From NCBI GenBank assembly GCA_002425405.1, contig DIME01000049.1:41821-93730 (forward strand): DNA of 51,910 bases, read 5' to 3'. The translations under genes were made by a program, and so were the position numbers. Below the pieces are notes generated by a model. It had not been told where the DNA came from and did not search any database. It was given only the letters and a program-made list of their open reading frames with translations. The stretch comes from Candidatus Accumulibacter vicinus (GTDB taxonomy: Bacteria; Pseudomonadota; Gammaproteobacteria; Burkholderiales; Rhodocyclaceae). Below are positions 16,820 through 24,247 of this stretch, one piece after another; the first letter of the stretch is position 1, and each line of letters begins with the position of its first letter.

Positions 16820-16861
16820 ACCTTAGCAGTTCAAGGGGCTGTTCGGGGTGACCTAGATCAA
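16820..16861 (-). promoter_or_regulatory. Possible FNR-type promoter of iorAB
   Basis: On the minus strand TTGATCTAGGTCAC (16848-16861) resembles the FNR/ANR box TTGAT-N4-ATCAA with two mismatches in the second half. TAAGGT (16820-16825) lies 32 bp downstream, centre to centre, the spacing of a class II FNR site at -41.5 with its -10. This would place the transcript start about 39 nt before iorA. Confidence 0.4.
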
Positions 16862-16887
16862 TTATTACTATGCGCATCGCGATTCCG

Positions 16888-16905
16888 GGCGCTCTGCAGA
16901 GCGCC
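16888..16905. repeat. Perfect 18-bp palindrome upstream of iorA
   Basis: GGCGCTCTGCAGAGCGCC reads the same on both strands. It lies 27 bp upstream of the FNR-like box, in the 327-bp gap between iorA and tRNA-Val. It may be an operator; there is no T-run to make it a terminator. The rest of the gap holds tRNA promoter-like sequences and no gene. Confidence 0.45.
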
Positions 16906-17028
16906 GCGAGGGGTACGAAATCTCTTTCGATCGGATTGACCGGGCTACCGACTTGTGATGTAATCCGGCTTCCTGTCGATCCGGTAGCCGCTAGCGGAAT
17001 CTTATCGTCTTGAGTCGTGTGGCAACAG

Positions 17029-17057
17029 TTGACTCCTGCTGCATCCGGAGTTGTCAT
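17029..17057 (+). promoter_or_regulatory. Putative promoter of tRNA-Val
   Basis: TTGACT (17029-17034) and TGTCAT (17052-17057) are 17 bp apart and would give a leader of about 38 nt before the tRNA. A second pair, TTGACC (16936) and TGTAAT (16959), also at 17 bp, lies further upstream and could be an additional start. Confidence 0.45.
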
Positions 17058-17101
17058 GATCTCGCGATGAAGTCATCGCAGCCAGTTGAGACCTTGATCT
17101 T

Positions 17102-17176
17102 GGGCGATTAACTCAGTGGTAGAGTGCCACCTTCACACGGTGGAAGTCAGTGGTTCGAACCCACTATCGCCCACCA
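17102..17176 (+). tRNA. tRNA-Val (anticodon CAC)
   Basis: The sequence folds as a full cloverleaf. GGGCGAT pairs with ATCGCCC in the acceptor stem; the D arm is ACTC/GAGT with AGTGGTA between; the anticodon stem CCACC/GGTGG encloses TTCACAC, giving anticodon CAC (reads GUG, valine). The T arm is AGTGG-TTCGAAC-CCACT. The 3' CCA is encoded. No attachment site or integrase is nearby. Confidence 0.95.
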
Positions 17177-17232
17177 GAAAAACCAGAAGCGCGGCTGCAT
17201 GCAGTGCCCGGATGACGGCCGACCTTCGCGGC

Positions 17233-18696
17233 TCAGTCCGGTGCTGAGTCGAGCGCGTTGATGATCGGCGTCAATGCGTCGACCGGGTAGCGCAGGGGAA
17301 CCATGGTGTCGCCGATGCGGGTGAAGACGCCGACCTGATCGGGACTGGCGCTGAACAGCACATGGTGGTTGGCAATTCCATCGACGTCGAGCCACAGGGT
17401 GTCCTCACGGTCGATCGGTGTATGGCCAACGATCAAGGGAGTCTCCGGGTTCACTCGCAGGCATTGGCGAAAGCGTTTGACATCACGTCGGTGATAGCCC
17501 TGTGGCCGGTTCGGCCGCTGCAGGCGGTTGTTGATCAACTCGATGACCAGCTTCGGATAACGGTAGATTTGCACCAGCATCTCGATGCTGACCTTGCTCG
17601 TTGGCGGCGCCGCATGGCAAGCGACGAAATCCTCGGAAGCAACCACGTAAGGCAACAACCGGTAGAACTCTTCCATGGCTTTCAGGTAGGCCGTACCGCG
17701 TCGCTCGCCGAGTTCCCTGGCCCACAGCAAGCCCTGTGGAATGCCGTCCTTGGACATGTCTTCGGAAAATGAATCATGGTTGCCGCGAAGATAGAACACC
17801 TGTTCCGGAAAGTGCAGCTTGAGCCGGAAAATGAGATCCATCATCAGCATCGAACTCTCCATTTCCCGCAACTGCCCGTCGATTTCGGAATGTACCGCAT
17901 CGCCGATAATCACCAGTACGGCCGTGCCTTGCTCGAGCGCATCGAGAAAAGTGTTCTGGCTCAGGATTGTCAACAGGTTGTCGATCTGGGCATGCATGTC
18001 AGCGACGATAATCGGCGTAAGTTTCGACGGCAGGAGCAGCAATCCACCAGGCAAGCCCCGTTCATCGATCGGACGGTAAATCTCTTTTTGCAGTAGTCGA
18101 TTGACGTTGTCGATGAGTTGCATCGCCTCATCCCTGGGCAACGGCGCGATCGGACCACCGAAGATCTCGCGCAGTCGCCGCCAGAGTCTCTCGCGAAGCC
18201 AGCCGTCTTCTGCAGGTACTGGGCCGATCCTCGTGCCGGCGTCACTCAAATTACGAAAAACCAGTGCGTCGCGGCCATGGATCACGACCAGGTGCTGCTC
18301 ATCAACGGCCGCCGGGTAATCGAACAACGCTTTCTGGAGCGTGTCCGCCGAACCCAGGGACAACCAACTCTTCGGAGTCAGGCGCAGAAAACCGCTGATC
18401 CGGCGACGATGAGCGCTGGGATCGACGATGATGAAGCTGCCCAGCCTGACCGGCTCGCCATGCTGGTCGAGCCGCGTTTCCGGGTAAAGATGCAGGCGTT
18501 TGTCGTTGAGCCCAAGCGAGATCTCGATCGGCAGACCATCAAGAGGAACCCGCACTTTGCTGCTGCCGAGTCGGTAAGAGTCGCCCAGCCGGAGGTCATG
18601 CCCCCAGCCGAAGCCCAGTCTGGCGACAACCCCCTTTAGCCACGCCAACAAGCTCGACAGCCTGAGCGAGTGCCGCCGGGTAGCCCTTCTCTTCAC
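17233..18696 (-). CDS. Metallophosphoesterase with FHA-like N-terminal region
   Basis: The C-terminal half (about 225-440) is a PPP-type metallophosphatase: the metal ligand motifs are VADMHAQ (D233, H235), IIGDAVHSE (D266), RGNHD (305-308), a later ACHAAPP and VGHTP. The first 165 residues are not catalytic; residues 113-160 resemble an FHA phosphothreonine-binding fold (SLGSADTLQ, VDEQHLVV, RNLSDAGTRIG), though this is a visual match and weak. The N-terminus is basic (MKRRATRRHS). It overlaps the upstream P-loop gene by 4 nt (ATGA), so the two are translated together. The substrate could be a phosphoprotein, a nucleic acid end or a small phosphate ester; I cannot decide. Gene name not assigned. 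Confidence 0.8.
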   Translation of the reverse strand: MKRRATRRHSLRLSSLLAWLKGVVARLGFGWGHDLRLGDSYRLGSSKVRVPLDGLPIEISLGLNDKRLHLYPETRLDQHGEPVRLGSFIIVDPSAHRRRISGFLRLTPKSWLSLGSADTLQKALFDYPAAVDEQHLVVIHGRDALVFRNLSDAGTRIGPVPAEDGWLRERLWRRLREIFGGPIAPLPRDEAMQLIDNVNRLLQKEIYRPIDERGLPGGLLLLPSKLTPIIVADMHAQIDNLLTILSQNTFLDALEQGTAVLVIIGDAVHSEIDGQLREMESSMLMMDLIFRLKLHFPEQVFYLRGNHDSFSEDMSKDGIPQGLLWARELGERRGTAYLKAMEEFYRLLPYVVASEDFVACHAAPPTSKVSIEMLVQIYRYPKLVIELINNRLQRPNRPQGYHRRDVKRFRQCLRVNPETPLIVGHTPIDREDTLWLDVDGIANHHVLFSASPDQVGVFTRIGDTMVPLRYPVDALTPIINALDSAPD

Positions 18697-19307
18697 GGCT
18701 GCGAATTCGGATCGAAAAAACGACTCGGGTGGCCATCCGCGCCTTCACGAAGATACACCTTGAAACCCTGGTGGTGCAGAAATTCGGCAACGCTGCGGAA
18801 GACGGTGAGCTGAGCAGTACAGATCTCGAGACTGAGTTGGGCATCGACCGGATGGGTGCTGTGGCGAGCCCGCTCGACCCGACGCGCAAACACCAGGTCG
18901 GGAGGTGGCAACATGAACTCAAACACATAGCGCCGATACCAGTCGACCGAAAAGAAATAGCGCTTGCGAGGCGGCAAGATGATGCGATCGAAATCCACAG
19001 GTGGCAACGGGTCGCGATCGAGGAACTCGGCATCGAAAACTGACACCGCGTTGAGCAGACCCTGAAAAGGTAGTCCCAGATGAATCTCGCGCGGCCGCAC
19101 CGACAAAATTTCCGAACGCCACCAATGTTTGCGGCCCAGATCGAGATAGCCCTCCTCTGACCAACCGCCAAGACGCACGATCAGGGTGCTTTTACCGGCA
19201 CCAGGTGGGCCAGTCACGAGCAGCTGGCCAAGGCGGATGTCATCCGGGAAATCGATCCCCTTGAAGTGCTGCAGCGGTTTGATGGGCAGAGTGGGCAATT
19301 CCGGCAT
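18693..19307 (-). CDS. P-loop NTPase / kinase-like protein paired with the phosphatase
   Basis: The 204-aa product has a clear Walker A motif, GPPGAGKST at residues 33-41, early in a protein of nucleotide-kinase size. A later FARRVERARHSTHPVD (about 140-155) could supply lid arginines. There is no transmembrane segment or partner domain. It begins 66 nt before the end of the convergent-free gap to pit and overlaps the downstream phosphatase by 4 nt. A kinase next to a phosphatase suggests opposed reactions on one substrate, but the protein family is not one I recognise, and an ATPase without kinase activity is equally possible. Confidence 0.75.
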   Translation of the reverse strand: MPELPTLPIKPLQHFKGIDFPDDIRLGQLLVTGPPGAGKSTLIVRLGGWSEEGYLDLGRKHWWRSEILSVRPREIHLGLPFQGLLNAVSVFDAEFLDRDPLPPVDFDRIILPPRKRYFFSVDWYRRYVFEFMLPPPDLVFARRVERARHSTHPVDAQLSLEICTAQLTVFRSVAEFLHHQGFKVYLREGADGHPSRFFDPNSQP

Positions 19308-19377
19308 GGCTGCAGTTTCAATCGATCAGCGAACGGTGCACGGCAGGAGGGATCTGGCGGGAAGATTCGCCCTCATG

Positions 19378-20640
19378 TTAGGCAAGGACGGCGTTCAGGA
19401 GATGGAAGATGATGGCCCCCAGGAGTGCTCCGACCGGAACGGTGATGAACCAGGAGACAACGATGCCGCCGACCACCCGCAGGTTCAGGGCGCCGATACC
19501 GCGGGCAATGCCGACACCCATCACCGCACCCACCGCGATGTGCATGGTGGACACCGGCAAGCCCAGGCCGGAAGCAGCTACCGTCACGAAAGCGGTTGCA
19601 ACCGTGGCGCAATAGGCCCGGGTTGGCGTCAACTCGGTGATCTTGTGGCCCAGGGTGGCCATCACCTTGTGGCCGTAGGTCGCCAGACCGGCCACGATGC
19701 CGAAGCTGCCGATCAACAACATGAAGGGCGTGATTGGCGAGCTGGCAGATACCTCCCGGGTCACGAGGATCTGAATCGCCGCCGCCATCGGGCCAATCCC
19801 ATTGGCCACTTCATTCGAACCATGCGCATAGGCCATCGCAGCGCCGGTGAACACCATTTGCGGAATGAATAGCCTCTCGACGCTGGCGTGTTGGACGGCC
19901 CTGTCGACATGATCAGCAAGTTTGATGCGGTTCATCATCAGCCGGGCGGCAAGGGCCAGGATGACGCCGATCACAACCGCAAGGATCTGACCCGAGAGTA
20001 CGCCGAAATGGATGTCCAGGTGCTTGAGGCCCTGGCTGATGGTGACCAGAGAAACCATCCAGCCGACCAGGAAGACATACATCGGACCCCATTTGCGCGC
20101 TCGGGCGATCGGGTTGACCGTGTTGAAAATGAGCTTGCGGATGCTCATGGTCAGCAGCAGGGCGACTGCGCCACCGAGGACTGGCGAGATGAACCAGCTG
20201 GCGACGATTTCGCCCATCATCTCCCAATGCACCGCATGCACGCCAAGGGCCGCAACGCCCACACCGCATACCGCACCGACGATCGCATGCGTCGCCGCCA
20301 CCGGCCAGCCGCGCATGCTGGCGATCATCAGCCAGATTCCTGCCGCCAGTAGCGCCCCGATCATGCCGGACACCAGCAGATGCGGCACTGGCTCGAAGAG
20401 TTTACCGTCGATGATGCCTATCGAAATCGTGTCGGCCACCTCTCCGCCAGCCAGAGAAGCTCCGCAGAATTCCATGATCCCCGCCAGGATAACCGCCTGC
20501 CTGACGGTAAGCGCACCCGAGCCAACCGAAGTGCCCATGGCACTGGCAACGCCGTTGGCGCCAATTCCCCAGGTCATGTAAAGGCCGCCGGCGAGGGCCA
20601 GGACATAAAGCAAGGTTTGATGCTGATCGATGATTTCCAT
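19378..20640 (-). CDS. Inorganic phosphate transporter, PiT family (variant signature)
   Basis: PiT proteins take up phosphate, usually as a metal-phosphate complex with H+ or with Na+. The 420-aa product has about ten hydrophobic segments and the two inverted halves of the family. It belongs to the subgroup with GANxVAxAMGTSVGSGALT, as in eukaryotic PiT and many marine bacteria, not the E. coli PitA type. The normally invariant Asp of the first signature is Gly30 (GIGANGVASAMG) and that of the second is Glu277 (HGSNEVANGIGP); the nearby Glu57 (MEFCG) is kept. It follows a DUF47 gene by 100 nt and is the last of the phosphate gene array. Altered coupling, substrate or a sensing role is possible. 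Confidence 0.9.
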   Translation of the reverse strand: MEIIDQHQTLLYVLALAGGLYMTWGIGANGVASAMGTSVGSGALTVRQAVILAGIMEFCGASLAGGEVADTISIGIIDGKLFEPVPHLLVSGMIGALLAAGIWLMIASMRGWPVAATHAIVGAVCGVGVAALGVHAVHWEMMGEIVASWFISPVLGGAVALLLTMSIRKLIFNTVNPIARARKWGPMYVFLVGWMVSLVTISQGLKHLDIHFGVLSGQILAVVIGVILALAARLMMNRIKLADHVDRAVQHASVERLFIPQMVFTGAAMAYAHGSNEVANGIGPMAAAIQILVTREVSASSPITPFMLLIGSFGIVAGLATYGHKVMATLGHKITELTPTRAYCATVATAFVTVAASGLGLPVSTMHIAVGAVMGVGIARGIGALNLRVVGGIVVSWFITVPVGALLGAIIFHLLNAVLA

Positions 20641-20740
20641 ACTACCGCCTTTGCTGGCGGACCCCCATGCGAACGGAGCAACTGGAATCCGGATGGTTGA
20701 AGCCGAAAACGGGCCGATCCTCTTTCCGAACGCGTGCTCG

Positions 20741-21421
20741 TCAGCGGGCGATCAGGAGATGCAGCCGATCGCCGACCTTTTCTGCGTAATCAGCCAGATT
20801 GCCCACCCACTGGATCAACTGGTACCAGAATATCACTGACACTGGCTTGAGCCGGTCCTCCTCCGCGAACAAGACACGCGCCAGCGCCATTCCCATCAGA
20901 TCCGTATCGGATTCCATATTTCCCAGTTCGACCAGCATCTCATCCACCCGGCTGGTTTCGCGACCACGGAAACCTGTTTCATGCAGCTCATCCAGCTTCT
21001 CGATGATTGCGTGCGCCTGCCGGCAGGTATCGATGCAACGGATCACGAGTCGCATCAGCGGTTCGGCCATGCTTGGGAGCATCTCCATCCGACGTTCCAC
21101 CAGCAACCCGGCGATGTCCTGGGCGGTGTTGGCGATGGCATCCTGCGCCGCGAGAAGTGCCAGCAGATCCTGCCGGCCGGTTGCCTGGAGCATGTTTCTC
21201 GGCAAATGCTCACAGATCTCGTTCCTCATTGCGTCAGCCTCACGCTCCTTGACGAAGATGTGGTTCTTGCATTCTTCAAGCTGTTCCTGATCGTCGTCAA
21301 ACAGGGCCTGGAATAGTGGTTGAACTTCTTCGACGCATTCGATCACGATGCGCATGTGTTGCGGCAGCGGTTTGAAAGGCGACTTGCCAAACAATGCGGC
21401 CATCGGGTTGCTAGGTAACAT
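20741..21421 (-). CDS. TIGR00153/DUF47 family PhoU-like protein
   Basis: DUF47 proteins are all-helical, PhoU-like partners of PiT transporters and are thought to regulate them. The 226-aa product starts at MLPSNPMAALFGKSPFKPL, with GGAG 10 nt upstream, and contains the family segments EREADAMRNEICEHLPRN, AAQDAIANTAQDIAGLLVERRM and the C-terminal WYQLIQWVGNLADYAEKVGDRLHLL. It is the type normally found beside this PiT subgroup, and the pit gene lies 100 nt downstream. A direct-repeat promoter element lies 130 nt upstream. The longer ORF beginning at 21451 is unlikely. Confidence 0.9.
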   Translation of the reverse strand: MLPSNPMAALFGKSPFKPLPQHMRIVIECVEEVQPLFQALFDDDQEQLEECKNHIFVKEREADAMRNEICEHLPRNMLQATGRQDLLALLAAQDAIANTAQDIAGLLVERRMEMLPSMAEPLMRLVIRCIDTCRQAHAIIEKLDELHETGFRGRETSRVDEMLVELGNMESDTDLMGMALARVLFAEEDRLKPVSVIFWYQLIQWVGNLADYAEKVGDRLHLLIAR

Positions 21422-21547
21422 GGGCGTTCTCCGCGGAGGCAGGTGAACCAATCCAGAATCAAGGTCACGCCGAGCGGGCCGGGATAGGGGTGACTGCTGT
21501 TACAGGCAACCCCTCTGCGCCAGCCTCCGTCGCTACTGCGCGAGCGA

Positions 21548-21576
21548 ATTGTAGTCTGAAGTGCAGTCTGAAGTCC
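21548..21576 (-). promoter_or_regulatory. Direct-repeat promoter element before the DUF47-pit pair
   Basis: Two perfect copies of AGTCTGAAGT (21553-21562 and 21565-21574, plus-strand reading) have a 12-bp period. On the minus strand TACAAT (21548-21553) abuts the repeats and could be the -10, with a poor -35 (GGACTT, 21571-21576) lying in the outer repeat. This looks like an activator-dependent promoter. The rest of the 280-bp gap up to 21701 shows the hairpin at 21652. Confidence 0.45.
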
Positions 21577-21651
21577 GGTTCACGGGAGATGGCAGCGCTG
21601 TGACGGACGGGACGACGAGAAGCCACCCGATTTTCGGAACTTGCCAAACGA

Positions 21652-21673
21652 AACGCCCCGTTGCCGGGGCGTT
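21652..21673 (-). terminator. GC-rich hairpin after the second DUF47 gene
   Basis: AACGCCCCG (21652-21660) and CGGGGCGTT (21665-21673) form a perfect 9-bp stem around TTGC. It lies 29 nt past the stop of the upstream gene; the minus-strand tail TTCGTTTGG is only moderately T-rich. It is probably a terminator, nearly identical in core to the hairpin at 22374. Confidence 0.6.
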
Positions 21674-21701
21674 GTACGTAGCGAGCAAGCGTATCTAGCG
21701 C

Positions 21702-22337
21702 TCAGGCATTCTGGAGCAGGATCTCTTCGACCATCTGGGCCGACGCCTTGCAACTGCGAAGCACCTTCTCCTGAAGCGAATAGAACTCCCGTAAGGCCAG
21801 CGCCCGCAGGGCCGCTTGTTCATCGCCCTCGTTCTGGAACAAGGTCTTGATCGCCCGTTGCATGACCAGGTCAGACTTCTCCTCGATACGTTCGATCTCG
21901 ATGCAGAGGTTGACGGTTTCCTCGCTACGCTCACTCTTCTTCAGGGCGGCAATCGCACGCGTCAGGCGTGAGCAGGCATCCACGGCCATCGACGCCAGTT
22001 CGCGTGACTCGGCATTGGCCGCGCCGATGTGGTAGATGTTGACCGCCTGCGCGACATCCTGCACCGCATTCATGATCCGGTCGATATCCAGCGTCAGTTC
22101 GTAGACCTGGTCACGGTTGAGCGGGGTGACGAAGGACTTGTGCAGCATCAGCAGCAGGTCCGCCTTGATCTGGTCGGCGCTGGCCTCGTTCATGTTGACT
22201 TCCTGGATCAGCGCAGTAACCTCCGTTGCGCTGACGCCGAGGTCGTTGATCAGGCGCAGCAGCGAATTCGCACCGGCCAGAACCCGCTCGCTGTGTGCCT
22301 CGAGGAGCTCAAAAAACTGAGTTCGCTTGGGTAACAT
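21702..22337 (-). CDS. DUF47 family PhoU-like protein
   Basis: This 211-aa all-helical product starts MLPKRTQFFELLEAHSERVLAGANSLL and contains LLLMLHKSFVTPLNRDQVYELTLDIDRIMN, the shape of the pit accessory DUF47 family (about 205-215 aa). The C-terminal half has RIEEKSDLVMQRAIKTLF, similar to the 23448 protein, so the two flanking pit2 are paralogues. It starts 83 nt downstream of pit2, with a hairpin between. It is probably translated from the pit2 transcript and regulates Pit activity; that is inference from gene order. Confidence 0.9.
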   Translation of the reverse strand: MLPKRTQFFELLEAHSERVLAGANSLLRLINDLGVSATEVTALIQEVNMNEASADQIKADLLLMLHKSFVTPLNRDQVYELTLDIDRIMNAVQDVAQAVNIYHIGAANAESRELASMAVDACSRLTRAIAALKKSERSEETVNLCIEIERIEEKSDLVMQRAIKTLFQNEGDEQAALRALALREFYSLQEKVLRSCKASAQMVEEILLQNA

Positions 22338-22373
22338 ATATAACTCCCTTGATAATCATCTGTTGTTCTGCGA

Positions 22374-22391
22374 CGCCCCGTCGCCGGGGCG
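22374..22391 (-). repeat. GC-rich hairpin between pit2 and DUF47
   Basis: CGCCCCG (22374-22380) and CGGGGCG (22385-22391) form a 7-bp stem around TCGC. The same core occurs at 21654. There is no strong T-run in the minus-strand reading, so it may stabilise or attenuate the pit2 transcript instead of ending it. Confidence 0.5.
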
Positions 22392-22420
22392 CTCGTTCCA
22401 TGCAAGCCACCCGCCCTGGG

Positions 22421-23434
22421 CTACAGGAACTTGGTCCCGATGTACCAGAAGATTGCGGCGATCAGGCCCGAAGCCGGAATCGTCAGCACCCAGGCGACAA
22501 GAAGGTTGGCCGTGATCGCCCAACGCACCGCCTTGACGTCGGTCGCCGCACCGACACCAATGATCGCGCCGGTGATGGTATGCGTCGTCGACACCGGAAT
22601 GCCGCCGAGCGTTGCCAGCCCGAGCGTGATCGCACCGCCCATTGAGGCGCATGAACCGCTGACCGCATTGAGCTTGGTGATCTTGGTGCCCATCGTCTTG
22701 ACGATTCGCCAGCCACCCAGATAGGTTCCCCAGGCAATCGCGAAGTAGCACGAGTAGATCACCCAGGTCGGCAGCGTCGCCACGTCCTTGGTTGCCACCC
22801 CGGCAGTGATCATCAGCAGCCAGATGATGCCGATCGTTTTCTGTGCGTCGTTACCGCCGTGGCCCAGGCTGTATGCGGCAGCGGCGATCAATTGTCCGCT
22901 CTTGAAGTATTTCCCGGCCTGATACGGTGACTTGTTGCGGAAGATCCACGACACCAGCACCATCAGCAAGCCGCCGATGATCACCCCGACCAGCGGCGAA
23001 ATGATGATGAAGGCGAGGATCTTGCCGAAACCCTCCCAGACGATCGGCGCGCCCGAACCGGCCTTGGCAACCGTTGCACCGACCAAGCCACCGACCAGTG
23101 CGTGCGATGACGAGGATGGAATGCCGTAGTACCAGGTGATGATGTTCCAGGCAAGTGCCCCGATCAGCGCCCCGAAGATCACATAATAGTCGACGAAACT
23201 CGGGTCGACGGTGCCCTTGCCGATCGTCGCCGCCACCTTGAGCTGGAATACCCACAGTGCGGCGAAGTTGAAGAATGCGGCGAACAGCACCGCCTGTTTC
23301 GGTGTCAGGGCACCGGTCGCAACGATCGTCGAGATCGAGTTCGCACCGTCATGAAACCCGTTCATGAAGTCGAACGCCAGCGCCACTGCAATCAGCAGCG
23401 CCAGCGTCCAGATGCTCATATTTAGGCCTTCCAT
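22421..23434 (-). CDS. pit: Low-affinity inorganic phosphate transporter (Pit)
   Basis: This 337-aa PiT protein is of the PitA type. It keeps the first signature as GFHDGANSISTIVATGALT, the paired PSSSSHALVGG and PVSTTHTITGA segments, and the second signature HGGNDAQKTIG. Hydrophobic segments run throughout. Such transporters move metal-phosphate with protons in either direction, which matters in phosphate-accumulating bacteria. It lies 13 nt after a DUF47 gene. ATG 23434 has AGAGG at 8 nt; an ATG at 23419 with GGAAGG upstream gives the more usual MSIWTLALLI start, so the exact start is open. Confidence 0.95.
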   Translation of the reverse strand: MEGLNMSIWTLALLIAVALAFDFMNGFHDGANSISTIVATGALTPKQAVLFAAFFNFAALWVFQLKVAATIGKGTVDPSFVDYYVIFGALIGALAWNIITWYYGIPSSSSHALVGGLVGATVAKAGSGAPIVWEGFGKILAFIIISPLVGVIIGGLLMVLVSWIFRNKSPYQAGKYFKSGQLIAAAAYSLGHGGNDAQKTIGIIWLLMITAGVATKDVATLPTWVIYSCYFAIAWGTYLGGWRIVKTMGTKITKLNAVSGSCASMGGAITLGLATLGGIPVSTTHTITGAIIGVGAATDVKAVRWAITANLLVAWVLTIPASGLIAAIFWYIGTKFL

Positions 23435-23447
23435 TTTGCGCTACCTC

Positions 23448-24086
23448 TCAGGAGTTCTCGATCAGGATCTCTTCGATCATTTTGGCCGCGTCCTGGCAGC
23501 AATCGAGGACGGATTCCTGCAGCGAGTAGAACTCCCGCATCTTCATCGTCTGCCAGACGTTGGCCCCCTCCTGGAACAGCGCGGTGATCGCCTTTTGCTG
23601 CACCTTGTCGGCCTTGGTTTCGATTTCCTCGATTTCCTTGCACAGGTTCAGTGTTTCCTCGCCGCGCGCCTTGTCGCCCAGCGCCGCGACTGCACGGTTG
23701 AGGCGCATGCAGGCATCGGCGCTCAAGGAAGCCATTTCGCGGGCTTCGACCGTCGACTGCTTGATGCCGTACATGTCAATGGCGTTGGCCACCGATTGCA
23801 GGACATTGAGCGTCATGTCGAGATCGCTGATCAGCGAATGGATCTGGTCCCGATTGATCGGCGTGGTGAAGGACTGGTGCAGACGAGCGATCACCTTGGC
23901 CTTGATCTCATCGGCACTTTTTTCGTTGAGATTGACCTCCGCGACCAGCGCTGCAGCGTTGCCACTGCCATCGCCCAGTCCATTGATCAGACGCAGGGTT
24001 GCATTGGCCCCGGCAGCGACCTTTTCGGAATGCGCCGCGAGAAGTTCAAAAAATTCCCGGCGTTGCGGCATCAGACTACTAAACAT
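23448..24086 (-). CDS. DUF47 family PhoU-like protein
   Basis: This is the first gene of the phosphate group. The ATG at 24086 has GGGAGG 6 nt upstream and gives 212 aa, the family size (MFSSLMPQRREFFELLAAHSEK). It shares long stretches with the 21702 protein, such as FTTPINRDQIHSL and MREFYSLQESVLDCCQDAAKMIEEIL. It ends 13 nt before pit2, a tight pair found in many bacteria. The role is presumed to be control of Pit. Confidence 0.92.
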   Translation of the reverse strand: MFSSLMPQRREFFELLAAHSEKVAAGANATLRLINGLGDGSGNAAALVAEVNLNEKSADEIKAKVIARLHQSFTTPINRDQIHSLISDLDMTLNVLQSVANAIDMYGIKQSTVEAREMASLSADACMRLNRAVAALGDKARGEETLNLCKEIEEIETKADKVQQKAITALFQEGANVWQTMKMREFYSLQESVLDCCQDAAKMIEEILIENS

Positions 24087-24104
24087 ACGACCTCCCTTGG
24101 TTAT

Positions 24105-24120
24105 CTGCTCGTTCGAGCAG
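24105..24120. repeat. Short inverted repeat 19 nt before the DUF47-pit2 operon
   Basis: CTGCTCG (24105-24111) and CGAGCAG (24114-24120) are separated by TT. The site sits between the gene start at 24086 and a minus-strand TTGACT-like -35 (about 24126-24131), so it could be an operator or leader structure. Evidence is structural only. Confidence 0.35.
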
Positions 24121-24135
24121 CGCACAGTCAAAACA

Positions 24136-24153
24136 TGCCGACGATGGTCGGCA
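24136..24153 (-). terminator. Terminator of the parA operon
   Basis: TGCCGAC (24136-24142) and GTCGGCA (24147-24153) form a perfect 7-bp stem around GATG. On the minus strand it is followed by TGTTTTGACT. It lies about 95 nt past the end of the last gene of the ParA pair and before the DUF47-pit operon. Confidence 0.65.
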
Positions 24154-24247
24154 CCACTTCATTTATCCATAAATTCACTCGGGCAATGGCCTACCGGCGC
24201 GCAGGTCCGCCACTGCGGGGGAAAGATGCTGCCTCGCTTGATCAGTT

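Noticed and set aside
17102..17176. tRNA-Val as integration site of a genomic island
   Set aside because: No integrase, no direct repeat of the tRNA 3' end, and ordinary genes on both sides.
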